Shown here in pieces: positions 27,941-38,000 of a stretch of 64,000 nt of DNA. A program made the translations under genes and the position numbers. This DNA is from CAYNLK01 sp964398055 (GTDB lineage Bacteria; Chloroflexota; Anaerolineae; 4572-78; J111). Under the pieces are notes generated by a model that was not told the DNA's origin, did not search any database, and was given only the letters and a program-made list of their open reading frames with translations. How positions within the stretch are numbered: the stretch's first letter is position 1; each line of letters opens with the position of its first letter. The DNA is taken from contig CAYNLK010000009.1 of the NCBI GenBank assembly GCA_964398055.1, positions 62,001-126,000 on the forward strand. Direction: 5' to 3'.

Positions 27941-29851
27941 CTACTCTCGGAGTACCCGCTCATCGCCAACTCGCCGGGTGAGGCGCTGCTCGTCGCTATA
28001 TTCCAGCAGGGCCAGGGCATATTTGCGGCTGGTCTTAAAAATGTCACGTACCGTGGCCACATTGACTGTTTGATGTTGACAGAGATACTCTTTGAGCCAG
28101 TCGACAAACTGCCGGTACGTTTCGGTCAAAATGATGACGTCGTCGGAAAGACGGGTCAACTGGCCACCTTCAATCAAGGCCAGCATCACGTCCTCGCCAA
28201 TGGTTGCAGCCACATCTTTGGGCAGGGGGGTATTGTAGGGGGCGTGACGAAATTCAGCCAGAAGTTTATCAATGGTTTTTTGCTGTTCTGGCTTGAATGT
28301 CACCTGATGTTTAGCCAGCCGTACGCTAGTTTCAGTGGCCACCAGCTCGTTTTCCTGTTGGCCGCGCTGAATGGCCTCGTTGAAGAGGCGGGCTTCCAGT
28401 TTGAGCCGGCTTTTCAACTCACCGCGGGGCATCCCGGTTCGCAGTGGCAGGCGGCGATGGTAGTCGGCTAAAGCCGCCTTGATTTGTCCCAGCAGCCCAG
28501 CCCAACCCGCCCGCGAGGCTAACAACGCCTTTGAATCGGTCAGGGTCGCGCCGGTGGCCGGCTCAACCTCGGTGAGACAAAAGACCTCTTCAGTCCGAAG
28601 CAAATTGGCCAGGGCCGCGGCGGCAGTCTCGGGGGGTAGTCCGCACTCGGCGATCACTGTTTTGGCCGGTAACGGGCCGCGGCGGTTCAATTCGGCCAGC
28701 AGCAGCTCTTCCGGTGTGCCGGCCATGAGAGTTTCTAACCGGGTGATGACATCAGGCCGAAAGCGGCGATGACGTCGCCGGGGTAGCGGATCAACCACAA
28801 TGCCGCCGCCGATCGTCATCGAGGGGGAGGGCTGGCGGATGATGAAATGATCGCCTTTAACGATGGGGATACGGTCCATCAGCCGCAACTGCACCCAGCC
28901 GCTCTGGCCCGGTTCCAGGGTGCGGAGACCCAATAGGCGCGTGTAGGCTCCAATTTCGGTCGTGCCACTGAAGAGTTCCACCTCCTGGTTGTGACGGAGG
29001 GCTTTGGGCGCGTCGGGCAGAAGGTTCAGATAAACGTCGATCAACTGGGATGGCTCCAACCAGCCGGGGGTAGTTAAAACATTGCCGCGGGCCAGGTCGG
29101 TGGTGCTGAGACCGGTCAGGTTGACGGCCGTGCGCGAGCCGGGTTCAGAGACCTGCACCGTTTGCTTATGGGATTGCAGCCCCCGGATACGGCTTTTGAG
29201 CCGCTGCGGCAGAATTTCCACCTCCTGGCCCACCTGCAATTCGCCGTCGAGCAGGGTGCCGGTGACGATGGTGCCAAAGCCGCTGACCGAAAAAACTCGA
29301 TCGATGGGCAGGCGGGGGCGGCCGCGATTGAGCCGCGCCGGAGCTTCGGCCAAAAGCTGGTCCAGAGTTTTCAGAAGCGTGTTGAGGCCGCGGTTCTCCA
29401 TAGCCGAAACCAGGACCATGGGCGCGTTGGCCAAAACCGTGTTCGAAACTGTCTCGGCAATGTCGGCCTGGACCAGTTCCAGCCAATCTTCATCCTCAAC
29501 CATATCGATTTTGGTGATGGCAATCAGGCCGCGGGGTATTTCCAACAAGTCCAGAATAGCCAGATGCTCGCGGGTTTGGGGCATTACTCCTTCATCTGCA
29601 GCAATCACCAGCAGGGCCGCATCGATGCCGCCGACGCCGGCCAGCATATTCTTGATGAAATCCTGGTGACCGGGCACATCGACGATGCCGACCGACTCCC
29701 CGGAAGGTAGGGTTAGCCAGGCAAAACCCAGGTCAATGGTCATCGCCCGTTGCTTTTCTTCTTTCAGGCGGTCCGGGTCGATGCCGGTTAGGGCTTTGAC
29801 CAGCGTAGATTTGCCGTGATCGACGTGGCCGGCGGTGCCGATAACTCGCAT
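27941..29851 (-). CDS. selB: Selenocysteine-specific elongation factor SelB
   Basis: The 636-residue protein has an EF-Tu-like GTPase domain: GHVDHGKST at residues 8-16 (G1), DVPGH at 58-62 (G3), TKID at 113-116 (G4). The translation domains II and III follow, then a C-terminal region of winged-helix repeats that in SelB bind the SECIS hairpin (last roughly 250 residues). SelB delivers Sec-tRNA to UGA codons. It starts three bases after the stop of the coiled-coil gene, so the two are translationally close. selA, selD and tRNA-Sec are not in the window. Confidence 0.95.
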   Translation of the reverse strand: MRVIGTAGHVDHGKSTLVKALTGIDPDRLKEEKQRAMTIDLGFAWLTLPSGESVGIVDVPGHQDFIKNMLAGVGGIDAALLVIAADEGVMPQTREHLAILDLLEIPRGLIAITKIDMVEDEDWLELVQADIAETVSNTVLANAPMVLVSAMENRGLNTLLKTLDQLLAEAPARLNRGRPRLPIDRVFSVSGFGTIVTGTLLDGELQVGQEVEILPQRLKSRIRGLQSHKQTVQVSEPGSRTAVNLTGLSTTDLARGNVLTTPGWLEPSQLIDVYLNLLPDAPKALRHNQEVELFSGTTEIGAYTRLLGLRTLEPGQSGWVQLRLMDRIPIVKGDHFIIRQPSPSMTIGGGIVVDPLPRRRHRRFRPDVITRLETLMAGTPEELLLAELNRRGPLPAKTVIAECGLPPETAAAALANLLRTEEVFCLTEVEPATGATLTDSKALLASRAGWAGLLGQIKAALADYHRRLPLRTGMPRGELKSRLKLEARLFNEAIQRGQQENELVATETSVRLAKHQVTFKPEQQKTIDKLLAEFRHAPYNTPLPKDVAATIGEDVMLALIEGGQLTRLSDDVIILTETYRQFVDWLKEYLCQHQTVNVATVRDIFKTSRKYALALLEYSDEQRLTRRVGDERVLRE

Positions 29852-29854
29852 AGG

Positions 29855-31021
29855 TCAAGCCTGCCCATTGGCCAATTGTTCAAAGCGTTCTTGCCAATCG
29901 CTGGCGGCCAGGGTGCGGGCCTGAATATCCTCCTCGATAATCTGGAAAATGATAGTCAATTGCTGCTCGATGGTTTGATTGAACTTGTTGAACTGGGCGA
30001 TTTGTTGTTGGACCTGCTCAATAGATTTTTGCAGGTCGGCAATTTTGGGCTGCCATTCGATGCCTTGCTTTTTCCAACGCTGGTCATACTCATTTTGCCA
30101 CTTTTCAATTGACCCCCAAATCCGTTCTTCGGCCAGGCGCTGCAGCTCCTGGGCCTGGTGCTGCTCTCGCTGTAACCGCTCCTGAAAATCCTGCAACGAG
30201 GCCAAAGCCCTTTTGTTGAGCTGGTAATGTTCGGCGTACCGCTCCATCAGCCCTTTGTATTCCTCGATCCGGCTTTCCTGGCTTTGGGCCAGGTCGGCCC
30301 ACTTTTTCATCTGCCGTTCCCGTTCGGCAATCTGGAAATCGGTCTGTTCTCTGGAGCGGCGAATTTCATTGCGCAGCTCTTCCAGGGCGATATCATATTT
30401 GCCAAACTGGGGGATTTGTTGCTCAACCAGTTTGATCTTTGACAGGTTCGCCTCGATTTTTTTGGCGAGTTCAGGCAACTCAACTTGCAGTTCGGCTATT
30501 TGCCGTGTGTCAACGCGGCGTTGGTCCTCAAAGTAGGTGATGGCGCGCGTTCGCTCGTCGAGCTGCTTTTTAAGCTCGTCAATTTGGGTTTGGAAAGTGC
30601 TGACGCTTTTATTCACCCGCTCCATTTCGGTGCGGGCCAGGCTGATTTGTTCTTCGTAACGCTGAGTTTTGTTGACTTCTTTTAAGAGATTGTTCAGCAT
30701 CTTGGTATGAGTTTCAAGCTGGGCCGCCAGGGTGCTGGTTGGAATGATTGTCTCTTCCTGATGGCTGCTGTAACTCCGCTCAACCAGATGCAGCAATTCG
30801 CCGCGCAACCGATTGAACTGCTCATCAAGTTGAACCACCCGGGTGAGTTGGCTCTGGGTTTCAGCCAACTCTTTTTGTAGATCTTCAAGCCGGAGCGTTT
30901 GTTCTTGCAGTTGGTACTCTTGCGCCTCGATCCGGAGCTGAAGTTTGGCAATGATCTCTTGGCTGGCCTGATAGCGCTGTTCTAACTCGTCGAAGTGGGA
31001 GGAAAGGTGAGGTTGGTCCAT
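29855..31021 (-). CDS. Coiled-coil protein upstream of selB
   Basis: The 388-residue protein is almost entirely heptad-rich coiled coil, with long Gln/Glu/Lys/Arg-rich stretches (LQLRIEAQEYQLQEQTLRLE, QIDELKKQLDERTRAITYFE). No TM segment, signal peptide or enzyme motif is visible. It is probably a cytosolic rod or scaffold. Its stop lies three bases before selB, so it is probably in one operon with it. A functional tie to selenocysteine insertion is not shown. It has no recognised family name. Confidence 0.82.
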   Translation of the reverse strand: MDQPHLSSHFDELEQRYQASQEIIAKLQLRIEAQEYQLQEQTLRLEDLQKELAETQSQLTRVVQLDEQFNRLRGELLHLVERSYSSHQEETIIPTSTLAAQLETHTKMLNNLLKEVNKTQRYEEQISLARTEMERVNKSVSTFQTQIDELKKQLDERTRAITYFEDQRRVDTRQIAELQVELPELAKKIEANLSKIKLVEQQIPQFGKYDIALEELRNEIRRSREQTDFQIAERERQMKKWADLAQSQESRIEEYKGLMERYAEHYQLNKRALASLQDFQERLQREQHQAQELQRLAEERIWGSIEKWQNEYDQRWKKQGIEWQPKIADLQKSIEQVQQQIAQFNKFNQTIEQQLTIIFQIIEEDIQARTLAASDWQERFEQLANGQA

Positions 31022-31121
31022 TGGTATGTTCTCTCCCTGCCCAAATTAAGCTTAAATAGAGACGGTTATTGTATCACGACTCAGGGGGGACAGCAAGGCA
31101 AGGAAAAATGGGGGGATTGGA

Positions 31122-33587
31122 TTATGGTCCCCAGGAGAGGCGCTCGTTGATCCAGGCTCGGTCGCCATCACCCCAGGGAGCGGCGGTTGGTAAATCAAAT
31201 AATTTGCGAGGTTCACCGCCATTAATTGAATTTACCCAGATAGCCCAGTGTTTGTCGCGATCGGAAACATAGGCGACATAATTTCCATCAGGAGAGATCG
31301 TCGGGAGGCCATCACTAGAAGTGGGGTTGTTGGATAGATTTGTGGCTCCGCTTCCGTTAAGATGCATCACATAAGCTTCCCAATCGCCGTCCCGAAAGGA
31401 AGTAAAAGCAATATGATTTCCTTTGGTATCCGAAGGGGTGTCATCTGGATATGGGGTGAGCTGCTTGGGGATAAAACCGTTGCTTAGACCTTTGGTTGAC
31501 GCTGAGGGAACAACATAGATTCCACAGAGGCGGGAGCCGGCCCACGTGTTGCAGCCTTTATAGGCAATCATATCATCAGCCGTCCAGAGGGGATGGGTGC
31601 CCTGGATTTCTCCCATTTGGCCAGCCGGTACCAGTACTCCAAGTCCAGCTATGTCTCGGCAGCGAGGTTCCACCTCTAGATGTGGCGGCTGCAAACTGCA
31701 CTGAACGAAAATGAAAGGGCGCCGCTGACCATTGGCTGCAACAACAAGCTCTGGATTACTATAAACAACCCGGTTACCCCACCGGTCATAAAAAGGAAAA
31801 GAATCCCGCGGGGCGTCACTTACTTGGTTGACAGTGTTATCGGTTAAATTGTATTCATAAAGATTTTCTGTGCCGCCACCCTCCTTATTGATGAGGAGCC
31901 TTTGACCATCAAGATGGAAATTTGGCTGGCGGGCGTTGGGTATTCTGGCCAGTTCTCGACCATCGGGTAGAGAAAAGATACTGATGTCATAGTTGACCTG
32001 TCCGTTATCGATTGGCACTGCTAATTTGCCATTAACACTGGCAGGTTGACCGACGGTAATAGCGTCTGATGATGGAGATGCATCATACCCATAATAGATT
32101 GGGCTGTTGATACCTGGTTTGTTCTCAGTCTCAGCTATCTTTGTGTTTTCAGGTTGGCCGGCTATGGGAGTTGGCAAAGATTTGGTTACGTCCGGTTCGT
32201 TGGTGTCGAGCCAGACGATTTTTCTGACAGACTCGTACCGGGTCAATTGCGGGAGATTGCTGTCAGGAATCCAATCGCTTGGGGGTGCAGGTTCATAGAT
32301 TTTAATTCTGTTATCTGACCGGCCAATCCAACAAAACTGTTGCCTGTTCTTAAGAAGGTGATATGGTACCCAGATCGCGACCATCTTTCCGGCAGCCAAC
32401 TTGTTTAGAGTAACTGCCGAACTTCGATCCCAACGCTTCCGATCTTGATCCCAGGGGACAAGGTCAGCCTGCCCTGTTTTATGATTATAATTAACTACAT
32501 ATTCGGCCCCAACTCCTCGTCGTTGAGATCCTGTATTAATGTTACAATCCTCATCTACATAAATGGTATATTCTAAGGTCCCCTTAGGGTCTATATTCCC
32601 GGCGGTGTAGAAATTTATTTGTAGATCAGTTTCATTTTCTATAAAAGCTATAGAGGTTAGGTCGTAGTTTAAAAAAGGGACATCGCCGATTGGGTCGGAG
32701 ATCACATGCTGAACAACATTGGGCTGCACCACGATATCTCCACTTATAGTCTCGTCTTGAGAGACAACAGTTTGACCAACTCCTCGACCGGCGTTTTTCC
32801 AGCTAGCCCAAGCCCGAGTTACTAAGAAATTTTCTGTTACCTCTGTGGTAGAGACCCTAAAGCTCAGGGGGGCGATCTCTATAGCTCGTTCCAATTCCAC
32901 AATAGAGAATGACACCTCTCGACCGTCGAAGTTGGCTACAAATGGGGGAGGTGCTTTGGCATCAAGAAAAGTAGTGCCGTCAGGAATTACTATATTAATC
33001 TTCAAATCCCACATCCGCCGCCAATTCGTTTTCACCGGATAGATGTAGTAGGTTAACACGTCATCGGCAGCTACGGCCATTGCATTCAATTGCAGGGGGG
33101 AAGGGGGTGGACTGTCCCAGTTTAATGGCTCTCGCGAAATGTCGATAATCACATCTTGAGTTAAATAGTCTCCCGGTTGATCTCCTTTCCAGGTTATCCA
33201 GGCGCGGGCCGCAAAATCAGTTTTGGTTGGATCTGTAACCTCAACCGTAAAGAAGGCATTTCTGATTGGCCGGTGGAAAGCTGAGGTAAAGAAGGTTACC
33301 TCTCTCCCATCGAAGTTGGTGCTGGTGGCTGGTTCAGCACCCCCTTCTAAAAAACGAGTTCCCTCCGGGAGTGGAATCTTGATGGTAACGTCACTCATCG
33401 ACCAATCTACCCGGCTGGAAAATTGAATGTAATAAGTTATTCTTTCATCTTCATAAGCAGGGTTTATGGAGAGCCGGAACGGAGGCCACTGGGCCTGAAG
33501 CTGTTGGGAAGTGACTGATAAGGTCAGAAACAGGGTAATGATTATTCGTATAATAGATCTATATAAGGTACTGACCATTTTGTGCAC
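31122..33587 (-). CDS. Secreted beta-rich protein with C-terminal TolB-like propeller
   Basis: An N-terminal hydrophobic segment (SIIRIIITLFLTLSV) and LQAQ suggest a signal peptide. Two similar beta-domains follow (about 35-160 and 165-280; IKIPLPEGTRFLEGGAEP and INIVIPDGTTFLDAKAPP are alike), resembling DUF11-type repeats. A middle region (about 290-420) looks like a surface beta domain. The last 300 residues contain TolB/WD40-like blades (GQRLLINKEGGGTENLYEYN, DTKGNHIAFTSFRDGDWEAY, SPDGNYVAYVSDRDKHWAIW). Probably extracellular; ligand unknown. The start (GTG 33587 or ATG 33578) lacks an obvious Shine-Dalgarno. Confidence 0.8.
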   Translation of the reverse strand: MHKMVSTLYRSIIRIIITLFLTLSVTSQQLQAQWPPFRLSINPAYEDERITYYIQFSSRVDWSMSDVTIKIPLPEGTRFLEGGAEPATSTNFDGREVTFFTSAFHRPIRNAFFTVEVTDPTKTDFAARAWITWKGDQPGDYLTQDVIIDISREPLNWDSPPPSPLQLNAMAVAADDVLTYYIYPVKTNWRRMWDLKINIVIPDGTTFLDAKAPPPFVANFDGREVSFSIVELERAIEIAPLSFRVSTTEVTENFLVTRAWASWKNAGRGVGQTVVSQDETISGDIVVQPNVVQHVISDPIGDVPFLNYDLTSIAFIENETDLQINFYTAGNIDPKGTLEYTIYVDEDCNINTGSQRRGVGAEYVVNYNHKTGQADLVPWDQDRKRWDRSSAVTLNKLAAGKMVAIWVPYHLLKNRQQFCWIGRSDNRIKIYEPAPPSDWIPDSNLPQLTRYESVRKIVWLDTNEPDVTKSLPTPIAGQPENTKIAETENKPGINSPIYYGYDASPSSDAITVGQPASVNGKLAVPIDNGQVNYDISIFSLPDGRELARIPNARQPNFHLDGQRLLINKEGGGTENLYEYNLTDNTVNQVSDAPRDSFPFYDRWGNRVVYSNPELVVAANGQRRPFIFVQCSLQPPHLEVEPRCRDIAGLGVLVPAGQMGEIQGTHPLWTADDMIAYKGCNTWAGSRLCGIYVVPSASTKGLSNGFIPKQLTPYPDDTPSDTKGNHIAFTSFRDGDWEAYVMHLNGSGATNLSNNPTSSDGLPTISPDGNYVAYVSDRDKHWAIWVNSINGGEPRKLFDLPTAAPWGDGDRAWINERLSWGP

Positions 33588-33663
33588 CAGAATATCTGTG
33601 AGCAGATTTTACTTCAGACCAACTATGCTGCCCGGTGAGATGCATTTGCGCACCATTTCACCA

Positions 33664-34980
33664 TTACCAACAAATTCCTTGATAGTGACCGTTTTTTGAG
33701 GTAATAATTTCCCCTAGCCGGATCAGGTCGATGACATGTTGCTCGGGGGTTATTTTGTCAAGGAGATCATTGCCATGCGCCAGCCGATTACCGACGACCA
33801 GCACCTCGGAGGTGGTCAGGACTTCGTCCAGGGATGAACGGAGCAAAGTAGATAGATGGGGGATGACCTTTTCTATATACTCCTTATTGGCGCCGGTGAG
33901 ACGAGCCAGCGAAACATTCTCATCGTAGATCTTGATATCGCACCCTTTGCCTAGCAGCGTCTCGGTCAGGTAAACTAACGGGCTTTCCCGCAGGTCATCA
34001 GTGCCAGCTTTGAAACTCAAGCCGAGGATGCCGACCCGCTTCTTGCCGGTTTTTAGCACCATTTCCACCCCCAACTGGGCCTGTAATTCATTGCTACGCA
34101 GGATCGACTGTAGCACCGGCAAATCCAGATCTTCTTGACGAGCACGCTGGAGCAATGCCCGCAGGTCCTTGGGTAGACACGAACCGCCGAAGGCATAACC
34201 GGGCTTGAGGTAAGCGGGTGAGATGTTGAGTTTTGTATCTTGGGTGAAGATACGCATAACTTCGTGGCTGTCTACCCCAACTTTTTTACATAAGTTGCCA
34301 ATTTCATTGGCAAAGGCAATCTTTAAAGCGTGGAAGGTATTGCTCACATATTTTATCATCTCAGCGGTCACAAGTTCAGCACGGATAATTGGCGCATTGA
34401 CCTGCTGATAAATGGCGGCTACTTGGTCGCCGCTGCGCTCGTCCCACTGGCCAATCAAGGTAAAAGCTGGATTGTAGAAGTCAGCTACGGCGCTACCTTC
34501 ACGCAAAAATTCAGGATTGGCGCAGACCCCCAAATCTATACCTACACGTCGGCCCGACTTTGCCTCCAAGAGAGGGATAACCTCTGTGGCGGCGGTACCT
34601 GGCAGGACCGTGCTGCGAACGGCCACCACATGATAGCCAGTCCGGCCGGCCAGAGCCTGACCAATTTCGGCAATAACGTTACGTACAAACCGGAGATTTA
34701 GGCTGCCGTTCTCGTTACTGGGCGTGCCCACACAGATTAGCGACAGATCAGTCTGGGTCACAGCCTCGGCGGCTACTGTGGTGGCGGATAACTTACCAGC
34801 GGCCACGGCTCGCGCAATAAGTTGATCTACCTCAGCTTCGATAATTGGGCTTCGGCCGGCGTTAATCATTTCCACTTTTAATGGGTTAACATCTACCCCA
34901 ATTACCTGATGTTCGCCGTTAGCAAAACAGGCAGCTGAAACGCAGCCCACATAGCCTAAACCAAAGATTGCAATACGCAT
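33664..34980 (-). CDS. algD: GDP-mannose 6-dehydrogenase, AlgD type
   Basis: The 438-residue protein opens with IFGLGYVGCVSAACFANGEH, an NAD-binding Rossmann motif (GLGYVG at 7-12). It has VVAVRSTVLPGTAATEVIPL, ANPEFLREGSAVADF, and the catalytic PGYAFGGSCLPKDLRALL with Cys at residue 268. Later, GILGLSFKAGTDDLRESPLV and GANKEYIEKVIPHLSTLL are close to Pseudomonas AlgD, which oxidises GDP-mannose to GDP-mannuronate. UDP-glucose dehydrogenase is a less likely alternative because of the AlgD-style motifs. AAGGAGC before the ATG. It would give a uronic-acid donor to the polysaccharide locus upstream. Confidence 0.9.
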   Translation of the reverse strand: MRIAIFGLGYVGCVSAACFANGEHQVIGVDVNPLKVEMINAGRSPIIEAEVDQLIARAVAAGKLSATTVAAEAVTQTDLSLICVGTPSNENGSLNLRFVRNVIAEIGQALAGRTGYHVVAVRSTVLPGTAATEVIPLLEAKSGRRVGIDLGVCANPEFLREGSAVADFYNPAFTLIGQWDERSGDQVAAIYQQVNAPIIRAELVTAEMIKYVSNTFHALKIAFANEIGNLCKKVGVDSHEVMRIFTQDTKLNISPAYLKPGYAFGGSCLPKDLRALLQRARQEDLDLPVLQSILRSNELQAQLGVEMVLKTGKKRVGILGLSFKAGTDDLRESPLVYLTETLLGKGCDIKIYDENVSLARLTGANKEYIEKVIPHLSTLLRSSLDEVLTTSEVLVVGNRLAHGNDLLDKITPEQHVIDLIRLGEIITSKNGHYQGICW

Positions 34981-35076
34981 AAAAAGCTCCTTAGATAAAT
35001 CAAACTGAAGCCATACATTCGGTTTGGATCAGAATACTATCTGTTATGAACAGCGCCGCGTACGTTAGAGCCAAAC

Positions 35077-38000
35077 CTACTTCACGATGAGGGGCAGGTA
35101 TACTTTTTCCATGGCTTTACCCGGCTCGGGGTCTTCGCCATCAGGTATGCCATCACCGTCGGTATCGGGATCGTTAGGATCGGTGCCCAGTTGTTGTTCT
35201 TCGCCATTGTTCAGGCCATCGCCGTCAGGGTCACCCAAGGCCCCATTATCCCCGGTCGGATCGAGCGGATCGAAACCATGCCGCACTTCCCAGCCATCCA
35301 TCAACCCATCACCGTCGGTATCAGGGTTGTTCGGGTCGGTGCCCAGTCTGTACTCGGTGATATTGTTTAAGCCATCCTTGTCCGGGTCGCCTAATGCACC
35401 GTTGTCGCCGGTTGGATCCAGCGGGTCGAGGTTATTATCAACTTCCCAGCCGTCGGGCAGGCCATCACCGTCAGTATCAGGGTTGTTTGGATCGGTTCCC
35501 AGAATAACCTCGTCGTGGTCGGAAAGGCCATCGTTATCGGTATCTAAAACCTCGGCTGCCACCAAGACATCATCAATATACCAGAAGTCGTTGCTGGCGC
35601 CGCCGGCAGAGGCGAGTTCAAAGCGCAAGGTCAAGGCCGGCTGGTTGGCAAAGGCGCTTAGATCAATTACTCGGGTTTTCCATGAATACAGGACACCATT
35701 AAACGTGGCGATGGTTTGCCAATCGGCGCCGTTGCTGGAAACTTTGACATAGCCCGCTTCGCTGCCGCTGAAGCGGTGGTAGGTGCGGAACTTCAACAAC
35801 GGTTGGAAGGTATTGGACAGGTTAATTACGGTGTCAAGAACCGCGTTAGCATTGGCAGCGCGCCAGGCTTGAGTAGGGCTGAAGTAGGCCCGATTTTGAG
35901 CAATTTCCCAGGGCGACTCAACATTAGTCCACTGACTGGCTGTCTGCTCCATGTAGTCCTCGAACACAATCTTGTTTCTAACCGGCGACTCGAATTCCTG
36001 GAGATGATAACTGCGGGTAGTAAAAGCCACATCAACTTCATCGTTGATTTCGTTCCACTTGAGCGGGCCGGTGTAGAGCTTCAACGCCACCAGGGTAAAT
36101 TTTTGAATGGCCAGGCCGCGTGTTTTCATATAATCGGCCAGCGCCCGCCCATTGTAGGTCAGGGTCAGTTCTTGCGGGCCAGCCGCCAGACTGAGGGAGC
36201 CAGTTTGCGTCCAGGATACCAACTCACCCTGCTCATCCACCAGCCAACCTTCAAGGCGGTAATCATCGGGAGTAACTACTTGCACGCCCACCTTGATTTG
36301 CAAGGTATCGTACTTGCCATTAGCGTTGGTATCAATGGGAACGTCAAGGTAGGTAGTGGCGGTAATGCCCACGCCTAAAGTGCCTAAACCACCGCTATCC
36401 AGGGAGGGTAACGCAGTAAATCCGGAGACAGGCTGGCCCTGGGTCACATTTTGAGTGATATAGGCCCGTTCAAGCTCATCCAGACCCTGGCCGTCGGCCC
36501 GGCTCAGGCGCAAGTTGCGTAGTTCAAAGGGGCCGGAAACCCCGGCAATCTGGTCAAAACGAAGGATGGCCTGGCTATCCGTCCCGCTCCAGGTGGCTTC
36601 ACCTAATAACAAGGCATTACTATCATATAGCTCACCAACAACAGTATAATTACCCGGGCGGTAAATATCCAGTACAGCCTCTATCTCGACCCCCTCGGCA
36701 AAACCATCTTGATTGAGATCGATGGCCCGATCACTGAAGCTACGGGTAAACATAGCATCCGGAGTTTTGAAGTCGTTGAATTTGTAAGCGGTGGTGACAT
36801 AGGAGTTGTTTTTAGAAGCAATCGCCTCATTGGCAAAATCCAACGGGGTTGGATTATCCACATCTGTCACCAAAAGGTGCATAAGTTGATAAGGCCCATC
36901 TATCCGATTGCGCGACAGGCTCAGACCGTCAAACAGCAGGTTGACCAAGTGCCGACCTTGTTCCAGGTTCACCTGAAATTCGTCAATCGCAATAATACCG
37001 GCCGACAGGGACGCTGCGGGATGATTCGTACCCAATTGGCCCTGAATCCAGTAGCTGCCTGCTTCCAGAGCTTCTACCTCAACCTGAAGCACCAACCACT
37101 CGAATTGGCCGTCGCTGTCTTCATCGAGGCCATATTCGTTGATCACCTCGCCCAGGCGAATTTTCAGGGAGTCGGCGGCTGGCTCATCGGTCGTCTGAAG
37201 GGCCATCAGTTCTGGCGAGCCAGCTTCGGCAGCCAAAAGCGAGGTAGTGCCGAAGTTAACAGTTACGGACTCAATGTTGCTCCAGGTGGCACTGGTGCCG
37301 GCATAATTCTCGGCGCGCACGCGATAGTACCAGGTACCACTGGGTTGGCCGGTAATATTCTTGGTCTTACCGGCCCCGTAGTACCGGGTGGTTGGAGCGG
37401 TAAAGGACGGGTTGTTATCCTCTTCGAGTTGATAATATTGGGCCTCGGTCGCGCTTGTCCAGTTGACGGTATAATTACCGTCACCATCGGCGTTAGCAAT
37501 GGGGTTGAGGGTAGGGGTGCCGGGCGGAGTAGTTGGTAGCCAGTCCGAAGGAATGGGCTGGTTCCAGGCCGGTGGATTATTGATTTTCGGGTTACCCAGA
37601 TCAACCGGTTCACTATTTACCTGATAATTCGTGTTCCAATAGGGCATGGCCAGAGTTTCCAACCAATCGTGGCGTACGATATTATATTTATCCCAAACTA
37701 CCCATTTGTAAATAGGGCCGGAGGAACCGCCGCGAGTGTCTTCCGCTTCCCAATTTTCATTGGCGGCCATTATCAGCCATTCATTCCCGTTTGAAAAGCT
37801 GCCCCGTGTAGGCCAAACTTTGTAGTAGGGTTTGTAACGGTTACGTCCCCATTCGGGACGGCTAACCCGGGGATAATAGCCGTTAGCCACATTAGTCTGG
37901 GAGCAATACCCCAGATTGTTAGGGTCGCCTTCATTGGCAACAAAAGCCCGAGTTGTATACCAGCCATAAGAACTGGAGGAATTTGGGCGCGTCCAGATTT

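Noticed and set aside
27775..31121. tRNA-Sec or SECIS element near selB
   Set aside because: The intergenic stretches here are short and I see only a terminator hairpin; no tRNA-like fold.
36709..37539. 276-residue plus-strand frame
   Set aside because: Antisense to the giant secreted protein; the product shows no domain.
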